Assembly: GCA_029251405.1 (NCBI GenBank)
Contig: JAQXDK010000016.1
Location: forward strand, 1 to 64,000
Origin: Flavobacteriales bacterium
GTDB taxonomy: Bacteria; Bacteroidota; Bacteroidia; Flavobacteriales_D; Parvicellaceae
Direction: 5' to 3'
DNA length: 64,000 nucleotides
In this document: one piece after another, positions 26,998 through 36,227 of the stretch
Position numbering within the stretch: the stretch's first letter is position 1
How the letters are laid out: each line of letters opens with the position of its first letter
The notes under the pieces: generated by a model
What the model saw: only the letters and a program-made list of their open reading frames with translations
Databases searched by the model: none
Told to the model about the DNA's origin: nothing
Translations under genes and position numbers: made by a program

Positions 26998-27846
26998 ATG
27001 AAATTAATTGAGTGTCCAAGAGATGCTATGCAGGGTTTTTCTAGTTTTATTCCCACTAAGATTAAAATCAAGTATATAAATGAGCTTCTTAAAGTAGGTT
27101 TTGACACCATAGACGTAGGAAGTTTTGTCTCAAAAAGACAAATTCCTCAGCTTGCAGATACCAAGGAAGTACTTCAAAGTATAAATTTAAAGGATACGAA
27201 ATCTAAACTGCTGGTTATTACCGGGAATTTAAGAGGTGCAGAGGAAGCTGCAGGATTTGATGAAGTTACATATATAGGATTTCCCTTTTCAATTTCAGAA
27301 TCTTTTCAAAAGAAAAATATCAATTCTTCGATAAATGATTCTTTAGTTATTTTGGATAAAATTCAAAACTTATGTGTTAAAAAAAATAAAAAACTTGTTA
27401 CTTATTTTTCCATGGCATTTGGTAATCCCTATGGTGACGAATGGAGTACTTATATTGTGGCTCACTGGGCAGAAAAACTCCTTAAAGATTTTGGGATTAA
27501 TATTTTATCTTTAAGTGATACCATTGGTTCTAGTGACCCAAGTAGCATAAGTTGGTTATTTTCAAAACTTATTAGAGAATTTCCAGAAGTGGAATTCGGC
27601 GCTCATCTGCATTCTAATTCTAAAGACGTAAAAGAGAAAATTAACGCAGCTTATCTTGCTGGGTGTAGAAGATTTGATGGTGCTCTAATGGGAATAGGGG
27701 GTTGTCCAATGGCTAAGGACCAACTTATCGGAAATATGCCTACTGAAAAGATCATCGATGTTTTATCAAATTCTGGAGAACGATTAGAAATTAATCACGA
27801 TGTGTTAAAGACTTCACTGGATATGGCAAAAAATATTTTTATTTAA
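26998..27846 (+). CDS. mvaB: Hydroxymethylglutaryl-CoA lyase
   Basis: Cleaves HMG-CoA to acetoacetate and acetyl-CoA, the last step of leucine breakdown. The 282-residue TIM barrel of the HMGL family has ECPRDAMQGF at the start (RDGLQ in many homologues), the metal ligands in AHLHSNS and the active-site cysteine in GIGGCPMAKD. It starts 12 bases after the protease gene and may be read with it. With ilvE and the thiolase, it gives part of a leucine/acetoacetate route. Confidence 0.93.
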   Translation: MKLIECPRDAMQGFSSFIPTKIKIKYINELLKVGFDTIDVGSFVSKRQIPQLADTKEVLQSINLKDTKSKLLVITGNLRGAEEAAGFDEVTYIGFPFSISESFQKKNINSSINDSLVILDKIQNLCVKKNKKLVTYFSMAFGNPYGDEWSTYIVAHWAEKLLKDFGINILSLSDTIGSSDPSSISWLFSKLIREFPEVEFGAHLHSNSKDVKEKINAAYLAGCRRFDGALMGIGGCPMAKDQLIGNMPTEKIIDVLSNSGERLEINHDVLKTSLDMAKNIFI

Positions 27847-27950
27847 ATTTTAACCATAACTTTTTTATCATTTAAACGTAATATCAGTTAATAAAAATAT
27901 TGATTCGTTAAGATTCAAGAAGAATTATGCTGATATTTGTTTGAATAGTC

Positions 27951-30900
27951 GTGATTAAAAGAATTTTATATACCATATTTATTTCTTTACTAGCTTTAAA
28001 TATAGGTTATGCACAAGATGCAGACCCTATTTTAATAATAGCGGGTTCGGTTAGAGATAATTACGGCAAGAAACTTAGCGGTGTAAAGGTATCTGTTAAA
28101 AAAAATAATCAACCATTAACAAGTAAAACAACTACTGGTGGTAAATACGATGTTATTGAAGCACCATTTGGCTTTATTTATTTGCTGTCCTTTGAAAAAA
28201 ATGGGTATGTAACCAAGTCAGTATTAATCGACGCAAAAAACGGATATTTTAAAGAAGACCAAGGTGACAGTCAAATTCCTCTAGACATGACTATCTTTTC
28301 AGAGGAAGAAAATATTGATTACTCTACAATAACCGATCAACCAGTGGGGAAACTTAGAATTTTTGAAGATGGATTAGAGCTCGATAACGTATACAATTCT
28401 CAAAGAAAAACAGAAATCGATAAGTTTTTTGAGCAGATAGAAAATCAAGCCAAACAAAAAGAATTAAAGTTTAACAACTTAGTAACGGATGGAAATAAAT
28501 TATTTTCAAAAAAAGAATATGCCAATGCGATACTTAAGTACGAAGAAGCATTAAAAATTAAAAGTGACAATGTAGTATCAAGTCAACTGGCTAATGCAAA
28601 AAAGAATCTAGAATTAGCAGCTGAACAAACAGAACTTCAAAATAAATACGATGAATTTATTTCAACTGGAGATAAATCTGTATCGGGTTCAGATTTTAAA
28701 ACTGCTTTAGAAAATTTCAATAGAGCAAAAGAATTAATTCCAGGAAATAAATTAGCCTACAGTAAAATTAAAGAAGTCGAAAAATTAGAACAAGCTGCAA
28801 AAGACCAAGAATTAGCTCAGAAATTTAATAGTAAAATGATTGAAGCCAAATCATCATTTGATGGTAAAGCTTACGATAAAGCAATATCACTTTACAACGA
28901 AGCTGCCAAAATAGATCCAAGTAGTAAAAGTCCTAAGGAAAGAATTGATGAAATTAATTCATTACTTGCTACTCAAAAATCCAATGAAGAAGAGTATCAA
29001 TCACTTATTAAAAAAGCAGACGAACAGTTTGCGAAACTTTCTTATGATGAAGCAATTTCTAATTATAAAAGAGCCTTATTAATGAATCCAGATGAATCTA
29101 TTTTAAAAGAAAAAATTAATAAAGCCGAATTAGCCATAAAAGAAGCATTAAAAAAATCAGAAATTGAAAAGAAATTTCAAAACATCATTAAAAATGCAGA
29201 TTTACAGCTGAAAAATCTAGAATATGAACAGGCAAAGTCGTCCTTTCAAAAGGCTCTAGCTATTAAAAGTGAGGATAATTATTCTCAGGAAAAAATAAAA
29301 TATATTGACACCAAATTACAAGAAATTATTGATGGTAACAATCAAAAAGAAAAGATTTTAAAAGAATATCAGCAAGCTATTGTTAGTGCGGACAAACTGC
29401 TTGGAGAAGATAAATTACAAGAAGCCATAACTTCTTACGAATTAGCCAAGAAAATAAAGGCAGATGAAAGTTATCCTGATCAAAAAATAAATGAAATAAA
29501 AATTAAATTAACACATCTCGCTAACCAAATAAAAGAAAAAAATAAAAAAATAGACGACCTAGTTAAAGAGGCTGACGCAGCTTTCAAAAATAAAAACTGG
29601 AAATTATCTCAAGAATTATATAATGACGCATTAGATTTAGATAATTCTCAAAAACATCCACAAGACCAATTAGCAATTATTACAGATAAAATTAATGAAG
29701 AATCTAAACAAAATGAAGAATCTAAACAAAAACTCGAAAAGTTCAATGACTTATTAAAACAAGGAGATCAGTCAGTTAAAGAAAAAAATTATCAAACGGC
29801 GATGAACAAATTCAGCGAAGCCCAAAATGTATTTTCTGATGATGCAGCAGTGAAACAAAAAATTAACCATTTAAATAAACTTATTGCAGATCAATCAAAG
29901 GCCAACAGTTTAGATAGTAATTACAACCAACTAATTACCCAAGCCGACCAGTTAAGGGACAATGATGATTTTGATAATGCGATTAAAACATATAATCAAG
30001 CCATTAAACTGAAACCTCTTGAATCTTATCCAAAGTCTCAGATAGAACTTATTAATAATAAGATTGCTAATTTATCAAAAGAAAAAATTCAATCCCAGTA
30101 CGCTGATATCATTAAAAATGCAGACCTACTGTTCAATGATCAATCTTATGAAGAAGCTCTAAAAAAATACGATGAAGCTAACGAGATTTCTCCTAATGAA
30201 CCATATCCAATAGACAAGATAAGAGCTATTAAAAAATTATTAATTGAAAAGGAATCCAAAGACAATCAGTATCAACGTTTTATCAATCAAGCTGACAATG
30301 AATTCGAGTCTGGTAATTGGAAAATAGCTTTAACAGACTACAAGTCAGCTGTTAATATATACGACAGAGAACATCCTAAAGATAGAATAGAAGAAATAAA
30401 TAAAAAGTTAGAAGAACTCAAAGCACAAGAAGACATGACTTCTTCAGAAAAAATTAAATACGACGATCTTATAAAAGAAGCTGATCAGTTTTACACAGAA
30501 AAAAAGTACAGTCAATCAAAAGAAAAATTTCAGCAGGCTTTAAATCTTTTTAGAAACGAATATTATCCTAAAAAGAAATTAGCTGAAATAGAATTGATTT
30601 TAAAAGAGATAGAAGTTTCAAATGTTCTTATTGAACAATACAATAACTTAATTTCTAAAGCTGATGCGCTTAGACTAGAGAATAAATTAGAAGAAGCAAA
30701 AGTTCTGTATCAAAAAGCAAATGATTTAAATCCTTCCAACCCAATTGCTCAAGAAAAAATAGTTTTAATTAACGAATCTATCGATAAAATAAATAAAGAA
30801 AATCTAAAAGTAGAATACGACCAGTTAGTAAAAAAAGCTGATGATTTTTCCGCTTCTAAAAACTACCAAAAAGCTAGAGAATTTTACAAGAAGGCCAATA

Positions 30901-33023
30901 GTTTTGAAATTACTAATGGAGTAGATTTTAGCAGTGGATCAATTTCTAGAAAAATTATTGAAATCAACCAACTGATAGCCGATGAATCCAATTCTAAATT
31001 AGATTCAGAGAAACAAAATTCTGACAAAGAAAAATACGAACTATTAATTCAAAAAGCAGCAGGTTTTAAGTCTAATAATGATTTATTGAAATCTAAAGAA
31101 TTGTATTTAAAAGCAAGTAAAATACTTCCAGACGAACCGCTCCCTACTGAAGAAATTAAAGAGATAGAACAATTAATGTTATCAAACATAGAAAACGAGT
31201 CTAAATCTAAGTATGAAAATTATATTTCCAAAGCAGAGCAATTTTTTACAAACAATAATTTCGATAAGTCTGTTACATATTATAGAAAAGCTTTATCGGT
31301 TTTACCTGATGATAATCTAGCTAAAGAAAAAATAAAGGAAGTTTCAAAGGCTAAAATTGATTATTTAAACAACATAGAAAAACAGAAGCAGTACAATACG
31401 CTTGTTAAACAAGGAAATAGATATTTTGAATCTAAAAATTATTCTATGGCAATAATATCCTTTCAAAATGCTTCTAAAATTGACCCTGATCAGCAATTGC
31501 CAAAGACTAAAGTCATCGAAATAAATAAGCTATTAGACGAATCTTCAAATAACGGTTTATCCAACAATCAATCTATCTTAAATAGTTACAGTTTACTGTA
31601 TGGTCAAGAAGTTACTGGTAAGTATGATGAAGATAAAATTGAAGAAATTTTAGGTAGTGATAATAAAGGAAATTCAGAAATAGATAACATGAACTCTGAA
31701 TTTAAAAAAGATTTACAGCAACAAAATAATTTAAAATATACAACTCAACAAGAATTAAAATCTAATTATCAAACAGAGCAAGTAAACTTGTTCTATAAAA
31801 ATATTCAAAAAAGTTACGAGAATAGCGATGATGCTAGATGGAAGAATATTCCTAAAGTGATTGATTATAAGTTCATCAACTCTTCTAATAAGGGAGAAAT
31901 AGCTCTTACAAGTTTAGATAAGACCATGAGAAATCACGAAAGTCTTGACAAGCAAAATATTAAACTGGAAAACAAACAAATAGTAAGAGCTGAAATTATA
32001 GCCAAAAACAATTTAGTTACTGATAACTTTTTTGATGAAAAATCTTTAATAGAAATGGAAAGAGTTAAAAAAGGCATTTCGGTTACCTATGCAAACTTTA
32101 TCAATAATGAATCGCTTAATTATCAAATGGAACTAGATAATTTAGTCAGGTCAAATAATATTAATATGTGGGCAGTTGGAATTGATAATTTTAAACAAGA
32201 ATCTGAATTAATTAAGGAGAATACGGAAGGCCATTACGGTAACATCACCTATAATAATCACATTTCCTCAGAAAATATGTTAACTCTTTTTAATGAAGCC
32301 AATGATCATCTAGATAAACCAAGAATTGAAAAAAATATTCCTTCTTTTGGTTATTATGAAAACGATTATTTTGATTTAAAATCTAGTAATAGTTTTAAAA
32401 ATATTTTGAACACTTATAACCAGTTCGAAAATACTCAGAAATTGGTATCTAAAACACAGGATTTCACCATTGCTGCTGATGATTCAAGAAAAGAAAATGT
32501 AAATGTTGTAGACCACTACACAGATAAAGAAATTTCAAAAAAATCCATATGGAGCGATGTAAGCAATGATAAAGTTTACAACCTACACTTTTTAAACAAC
32601 ATGTATAGAGATGACCTTGATGTTGCTAATGAAGGTCGTGAGGACAGTAGAACTGACAATGTAAATGATTTAGAGAGCTATAATAATAATTACTATTCTT
32701 CTGTAGAAAAATTTAGTCAAAACGATAAGGATGCAGATTATTTCAATGCCCAGCAATTAGATAACGCTAAATCTAGAATGGTTAATTTAAATTCTATAAA
32801 GAATATTCAAAAGCTTGCTCAATTATTTCCAGAAGGTGTTACTGAAAAAATTTACGAACAAAAAGACAGTAATGGAGATGTTTCTGTGGTAACCATTATT
32901 CGAATTGTTGTTAAAGGAAATAAAGGAGATGAGTATAAAAAAGTAAGATCAAAATGGGGGATAGGATACTTTAAAAATGGCGGGGTGATTTCTCAAAATA
33001 TCTGGGATACTGAAACTAACTAG
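27951..33023 (+). CDS. Giant envelope protein with 17 TPR-like repeats
   Basis: A 1690-residue protein starting at GTG, with a signal peptide ending near GYAQ (residue 22) and a carboxypeptidase-like regulatory beta domain (about 27-110). I count 17 repeats of 58-65 residues between about 170 and 1200. Each has the pattern LI-x-KAD-x3-F-x4-Y-x2-A-x3-Y-x2-A followed by a YPxxKIxEI-like linker, so a long alpha-solenoid. The rest (about 1200-1690) is rich in N, D and S, with a more conserved end (FPEGVTEKIYE, KVRSKWGIGYF). It probably works in the periplasm or at the outer membrane as a scaffold. No enzymatic motif is seen and no function is known. Confidence 0.85.
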   Translation: MIKRILYTIFISLLALNIGYAQDADPILIIAGSVRDNYGKKLSGVKVSVKKNNQPLTSKTTTGGKYDVIEAPFGFIYLLSFEKNGYVTKSVLIDAKNGYFKEDQGDSQIPLDMTIFSEEENIDYSTITDQPVGKLRIFEDGLELDNVYNSQRKTEIDKFFEQIENQAKQKELKFNNLVTDGNKLFSKKEYANAILKYEEALKIKSDNVVSSQLANAKKNLELAAEQTELQNKYDEFISTGDKSVSGSDFKTALENFNRAKELIPGNKLAYSKIKEVEKLEQAAKDQELAQKFNSKMIEAKSSFDGKAYDKAISLYNEAAKIDPSSKSPKERIDEINSLLATQKSNEEEYQSLIKKADEQFAKLSYDEAISNYKRALLMNPDESILKEKINKAELAIKEALKKSEIEKKFQNIIKNADLQLKNLEYEQAKSSFQKALAIKSEDNYSQEKIKYIDTKLQEIIDGNNQKEKILKEYQQAIVSADKLLGEDKLQEAITSYELAKKIKADESYPDQKINEIKIKLTHLANQIKEKNKKIDDLVKEADAAFKNKNWKLSQELYNDALDLDNSQKHPQDQLAIITDKINEESKQNEESKQKLEKFNDLLKQGDQSVKEKNYQTAMNKFSEAQNVFSDDAAVKQKINHLNKLIADQSKANSLDSNYNQLITQADQLRDNDDFDNAIKTYNQAIKLKPLESYPKSQIELINNKIANLSKEKIQSQYADIIKNADLLFNDQSYEEALKKYDEANEISPNEPYPIDKIRAIKKLLIEKESKDNQYQRFINQADNEFESGNWKIALTDYKSAVNIYDREHPKDRIEEINKKLEELKAQEDMTSSEKIKYDDLIKEADQFYTEKKYSQSKEKFQQALNLFRNEYYPKKKLAEIELILKEIEVSNVLIEQYNNLISKADALRLENKLEEAKVLYQKANDLNPSNPIAQEKIVLINESIDKINKENLKVEYDQLVKKADDFSASKNYQKAREFYKKANSFEITNGVDFSSGSISRKIIEINQLIADESNSKLDSEKQNSDKEKYELLIQKAAGFKSNNDLLKSKELYLKASKILPDEPLPTEEIKEIEQLMLSNIENESKSKYENYISKAEQFFTNNNFDKSVTYYRKALSVLPDDNLAKEKIKEVSKAKIDYLNNIEKQKQYNTLVKQGNRYFESKNYSMAIISFQNASKIDPDQQLPKTKVIEINKLLDESSNNGLSNNQSILNSYSLLYGQEVTGKYDEDKIEEILGSDNKGNSEIDNMNSEFKKDLQQQNNLKYTTQQELKSNYQTEQVNLFYKNIQKSYENSDDARWKNIPKVIDYKFINSSNKGEIALTSLDKTMRNHESLDKQNIKLENKQIVRAEIIAKNNLVTDNFFDEKSLIEMERVKKGISVTYANFINNESLNYQMELDNLVRSNNINMWAVGIDNFKQESELIKENTEGHYGNITYNNHISSENMLTLFNEANDHLDKPRIEKNIPSFGYYENDYFDLKSSNSFKNILNTYNQFENTQKLVSKTQDFTIAADDSRKENVNVVDHYTDKEISKKSIWSDVSNDKVYNLHFLNNMYRDDLDVANEGREDSRTDNVNDLESYNNNYYSSVEKFSQNDKDADYFNAQQLDNAKSRMVNLNSIKNIQKLAQLFPEGVTEKIYEQKDSNGDVSVVTIIRIVVKGNKGDEYKKVRSKWGIGYFKNGGVISQNIWDTETN
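28455..31550 (+). repeat. Region coding for 17 TPR-like repeats
   Basis: About 3.1 kb made of 17 tandem units of roughly 175-195 bases, related at the protein level but well diverged at DNA level. The recurrent core is KADxxF...Y..A...Y..A. Units 3, 4, 9, 10 and 16 are closest to the consensus. The array is old rather than newly expanded, except for a small 18-base duplication at 29694-29729. Confidence 0.85.
29694..29729 (+). repeat. In-frame 18-base tandem duplication
   Basis: The 18-base unit AATGAAGAATCTAAACAA occurs twice in a row, coding for NEESKQ twice in the linker between repeats 7 and 8 of the TPR-like protein. It is exact and in frame. Confidence 0.9.
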
Positions 33024-34879
33024 TTCTTTATTAATTTTTCTGAATATATTTTATCTCCATTATTTTCAAAAATCACCAAATAATTACCAACAGCTAAACT
33101 GTTTACATTGAATGAAACTCTTTGAGGTCCACTTTTCACGTAATCATTATATAGTACCTGTACACTTCTACCATCCATTGCGAAAATCGAAATTTTAACA
33201 TCCATACCTTCTTCTAAAGTAAAGTCATAATAAACAACGTTTTCACTAGGGTTAGGAAATAAAATACCATTTTTAAAGGAAGGTTTTAGAAATAAGTGAG
33301 GAAGTCTTTCTCTGCAAGTATCCGATACTGCAACACTGCTAATCCAGCTTCCGTTAGAATTAATTTTACCAAACATTCCCGAAATCCAAGTTCTGCAAGG
33401 GTCGTTATATTTTCTTTGAATTCCTGTATAATCTCCCCATCTATCTATATTTCCTGATAATCTACTTATAGCTCTTGTGCCTTTGTGTAATTTGGTAAAA
33501 CTACTGCATTCACTGTCATTATTAACATAGACACACGATACGCCGTTGGTGTCAACTACAGAAGTGTAATTAAAACCAATTACGCATTCTTTTTCATTAG
33601 GATTTATCGCTGTGGATGCAATATTTGGATATCCAAAATCAACAACAGAATCTGAGATTATTGTTGATTCTACATAGGGATTGGAATTGTAATTGTAAAT
33701 AATTCCATGAAATATCCCTGCGTTTCCACTGTTAGTATCCATAGAGTGATTCACAAATTGAATCCAGTCTTCATCTATTATTGCTCCTAATACTCTAGAG
33801 TCATTAGTAGATAATTGTTTTCCGTTATATTGCTCTCCGTTAGGACTTAAAAAATAGTGATCATTTACACTAAGTCTTTGAATATCAATAGTAGCATCTT
33901 CTGAACTTTGAGAATCTTCAATTTTTATTAAGTATAGCGTGTCACTTTCTATAGAAAAATTTTTGTTACTTAAGAAAAATTGTTGCTTATCTTGTAACTC
34001 TCTTGCTCCTCTAACTGGGTGAATATTTCTTATGTTTATTGAATCGTCTTTGAGCTCAGACCAAAGATTAAAAGATAATGAATCAACACCGTTATAACCA
34101 CTGAATTTATCTATTTGCCAGATTAAAGATTCTTTAAAACCAAGTTGCCAGCTGACTCCATCTAGTAATAAGTTTCCTGTAATAAATAAATCATCTTTAG
34201 TTAGTGAAATTGCAGGGTAATCTGTCCAGTGTCCAGTGTCTAAAGCATCACCTTTTAGCATATAAACGTTCCAATCATCTAATGGGTGATTGGTTGTTGA
34301 AAAAGCAACACATACATGACTATTTCCAGGTTTGTTACCCACTAAAAAAACCATGATAAATCGATCTTCTTCATGGTCGTAAATAAATTTTGGATCGTAT
34401 TTTTTTACAAATAGAAGATTTGTAAAGGAAGATGTTATTGAATTAAGTGTAGTTCTTAAAAGAAGCGAATCGTTATTTAAGTCATATACAATGTAGGACG
34501 AATTAATACCAGCGATAATAATATCATTATTAGAAATTGCTAAAGTATTATCATTAGGAACTTTATTATTAAATAAATTACCTTCAAAACCATTTTCAAT
34601 AAGAAAAGTAGGTTGGTTAAAAGATCTCTTTTTAATATTTCCCCCTTTCCTAGGAAACTTATTAGTTGCTATTTTTTTTTGGTTTAGTAAGAAGTTGTTA
34701 TAACTGTTGCCCCCAGGATGCATCATTTCCATTGACTGAACAGCAACATTCCAGTTGTCTCTAAATTCGTTAAGGTTAACAGTTTGTTTTTTTGAGCTAT
34801 GATAAACTTGTAAATTTTGTCCCACGCTACTAAATACCATAGTAAATACAATAAGGAGCGATAAAATTAAATTTTTCAT
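33020..34879 (-). CDS. Secreted protein with type IX sorting domain
   Basis: A 619-residue secreted protein with a clean signal peptide (MKNLILSLLIVFTMVFSSVGQ) and a type A T9SS C-terminal domain starting near ILFPNPSENVVYYDF and ending GNYLVIFENNGDKIYSEKL. The middle (about 80-500) looks like a beta-propeller type structure with repeats such as HWTDYPAISLTKDDLFITG, but I recognise no catalytic site. It overlaps the 3' end of the giant TPR-like gene by four bases and lies five bases downstream of the Nramp-like gene, so it is probably in that operon. Confidence 0.85.
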   Translation of the reverse strand: MKNLILSLLIVFTMVFSSVGQNLQVYHSSKKQTVNLNEFRDNWNVAVQSMEMMHPGGNSYNNFLLNQKKIATNKFPRKGGNIKKRSFNQPTFLIENGFEGNLFNNKVPNDNTLAISNNDIIIAGINSSYIVYDLNNDSLLLRTTLNSITSSFTNLLFVKKYDPKFIYDHEEDRFIMVFLVGNKPGNSHVCVAFSTTNHPLDDWNVYMLKGDALDTGHWTDYPAISLTKDDLFITGNLLLDGVSWQLGFKESLIWQIDKFSGYNGVDSLSFNLWSELKDDSINIRNIHPVRGARELQDKQQFFLSNKNFSIESDTLYLIKIEDSQSSEDATIDIQRLSVNDHYFLSPNGEQYNGKQLSTNDSRVLGAIIDEDWIQFVNHSMDTNSGNAGIFHGIIYNYNSNPYVESTIISDSVVDFGYPNIASTAINPNEKECVIGFNYTSVVDTNGVSCVYVNNDSECSSFTKLHKGTRAISRLSGNIDRWGDYTGIQRKYNDPCRTWISGMFGKINSNGSWISSVAVSDTCRERLPHLFLKPSFKNGILFPNPSENVVYYDFTLEEGMDVKISIFAMDGRSVQVLYNDYVKSGPQRVSFNVNSLAVGNYLVIFENNGDKIYSEKLIKN

Positions 34880-34884
34880 AAATT

Positions 34885-36138
34885 TTATAGATTTAAGATA
34901 ATGTATATAATACTAAATGAAATAAGGTAAAATATTCCTAATAACGACAATAACTTTAACCATTTAGGTGGCTGAAATTTATTTGGTAATTGTTTTTTTA
35001 TAACTAAATAATTAAAAATAGCTATGACTGGAGCAACTATAAAAGACAGTGCAGTTGCAAAATTAACCAATATACCGAAGTTGCCAGAATACTCATATTT
35101 ACAAATAATTACAAAAGTGCCAGACAAAAGAAGAAGAAGAATGATGTTGTAAAGTCTAGTGCCGTAGTTGTATTTGAGAGTGACTAATTCGAAAGTTTTT
35201 TTCACAGATCTGCTGTAGCCATCAAATACAGCTATGCAAGTACCAAACATAATGGAAAATGTGCTACAAGCGATAATAATATAACTCCAACTCCCAAATA
35301 CTTTAGTATATAGATTAACAACTTGGTTAGCAAATAAATGACTTTCTGCAGGTAGTTTATTTTCAGTTTTAAATATAAGAAATGCTCCCATTGTCATAAA
35401 CATGATCGATAGAAGTCCGGAAATTATGTATCCAAAATTAAATTCTGATAAGGTTTCTTTTAAGCTAGGGTGGTATTTTGTCGATTGGATTTTTTCAACA
35501 GTCCAAAGACTATTCCAAGTACTTAAATCAACAGCTGTGGGCATCCACCCCATAAGAGGAATAATAAAAAATAGTGCTTCTTTTTTTAATGAGAAATATT
35601 CAGAAAAATTAATTCCATTACCAACAGGCCCTTTGAAAATACAAAGTATAAAAGCAATAACAGTTGAAAATAACAATACAAGGCCAATGACTTTTATTAA
35701 TTGATCTAAGACTTTAAATTTTCCAATTACTAATAGAATCCCACAAATAGAAAGAATTAAAATAGTTGATTCAATGTTGTTAAATCCAATTTTCTGTAGT
35801 TGGAACAAGTTTTGCATGAACCCTGTAGTTACTTTAGCTACGGCTGCGCAAACAAAAAACATGGAGCCTATGGTGATTAAAAAATAGCACCAAAGAGCCC
35901 ACTTACTCAACTTTAAATAACCGTCTATAATGCTTTTCCCTGTCGCATTTGCATACCTGGATCCATATTCAAAGAAGGGGTATTTCAAAATATTTGCTAT
36001 TAATACAGCCCATAACAATCCAAAACCAAATAATGCTCCAGCTTTTGTGCTTTGTACTAAATGAGAGACACCAATAGCAGTACTCGCAAATAGTATTCCT
36101 GGACCTAAGGTTTTTTTTAAAGATTGTAAACGATTCAT
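34885..36138 (-). CDS. Nramp-family transporter with altered metal-site motifs
   Basis: A 417-residue inner-membrane protein with about 11 helices. GPGILFASTAIGVSHLV is the first helix and GWMPTAVDLSTWNSLW is in the sixth, both matching the Nramp fold. In classical Mn/Fe transporters the first helix has DPGN and the sixth MPH. Here these read AIGVSH and MPT, so the metal ligands are not the usual ones. This points to a divergent Nramp-like branch whose substrate may not be manganese or iron. It is divergent from bshC with an 89-base gap and sits upstream of the T9SS protein gene. Confidence 0.85.
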   Translation of the reverse strand: MNRLQSLKKTLGPGILFASTAIGVSHLVQSTKAGALFGFGLLWAVLIANILKYPFFEYGSRYANATGKSIIDGYLKLSKWALWCYFLITIGSMFFVCAAVAKVTTGFMQNLFQLQKIGFNNIESTILILSICGILLVIGKFKVLDQLIKVIGLVLLFSTVIAFILCIFKGPVGNGINFSEYFSLKKEALFFIIPLMGWMPTAVDLSTWNSLWTVEKIQSTKYHPSLKETLSEFNFGYIISGLLSIMFMTMGAFLIFKTENKLPAESHLFANQVVNLYTKVFGSWSYIIIACSTFSIMFGTCIAVFDGYSRSVKKTFELVTLKYNYGTRLYNIILLLLLSGTFVIICKYEYSGNFGILVNFATALSFIVAPVIAIFNYLVIKKQLPNKFQPPKWLKLLSLLGIFYLISFSIIYIILNL

Positions 36139-36227
36139 AGTTTAATCTATTCTAATTTAACCTTTTCATTTATATTTTTTTTAGCTTCGATAAAACAAAT
36201 CTTTAAGAATTGAAAATTTAATAGATA

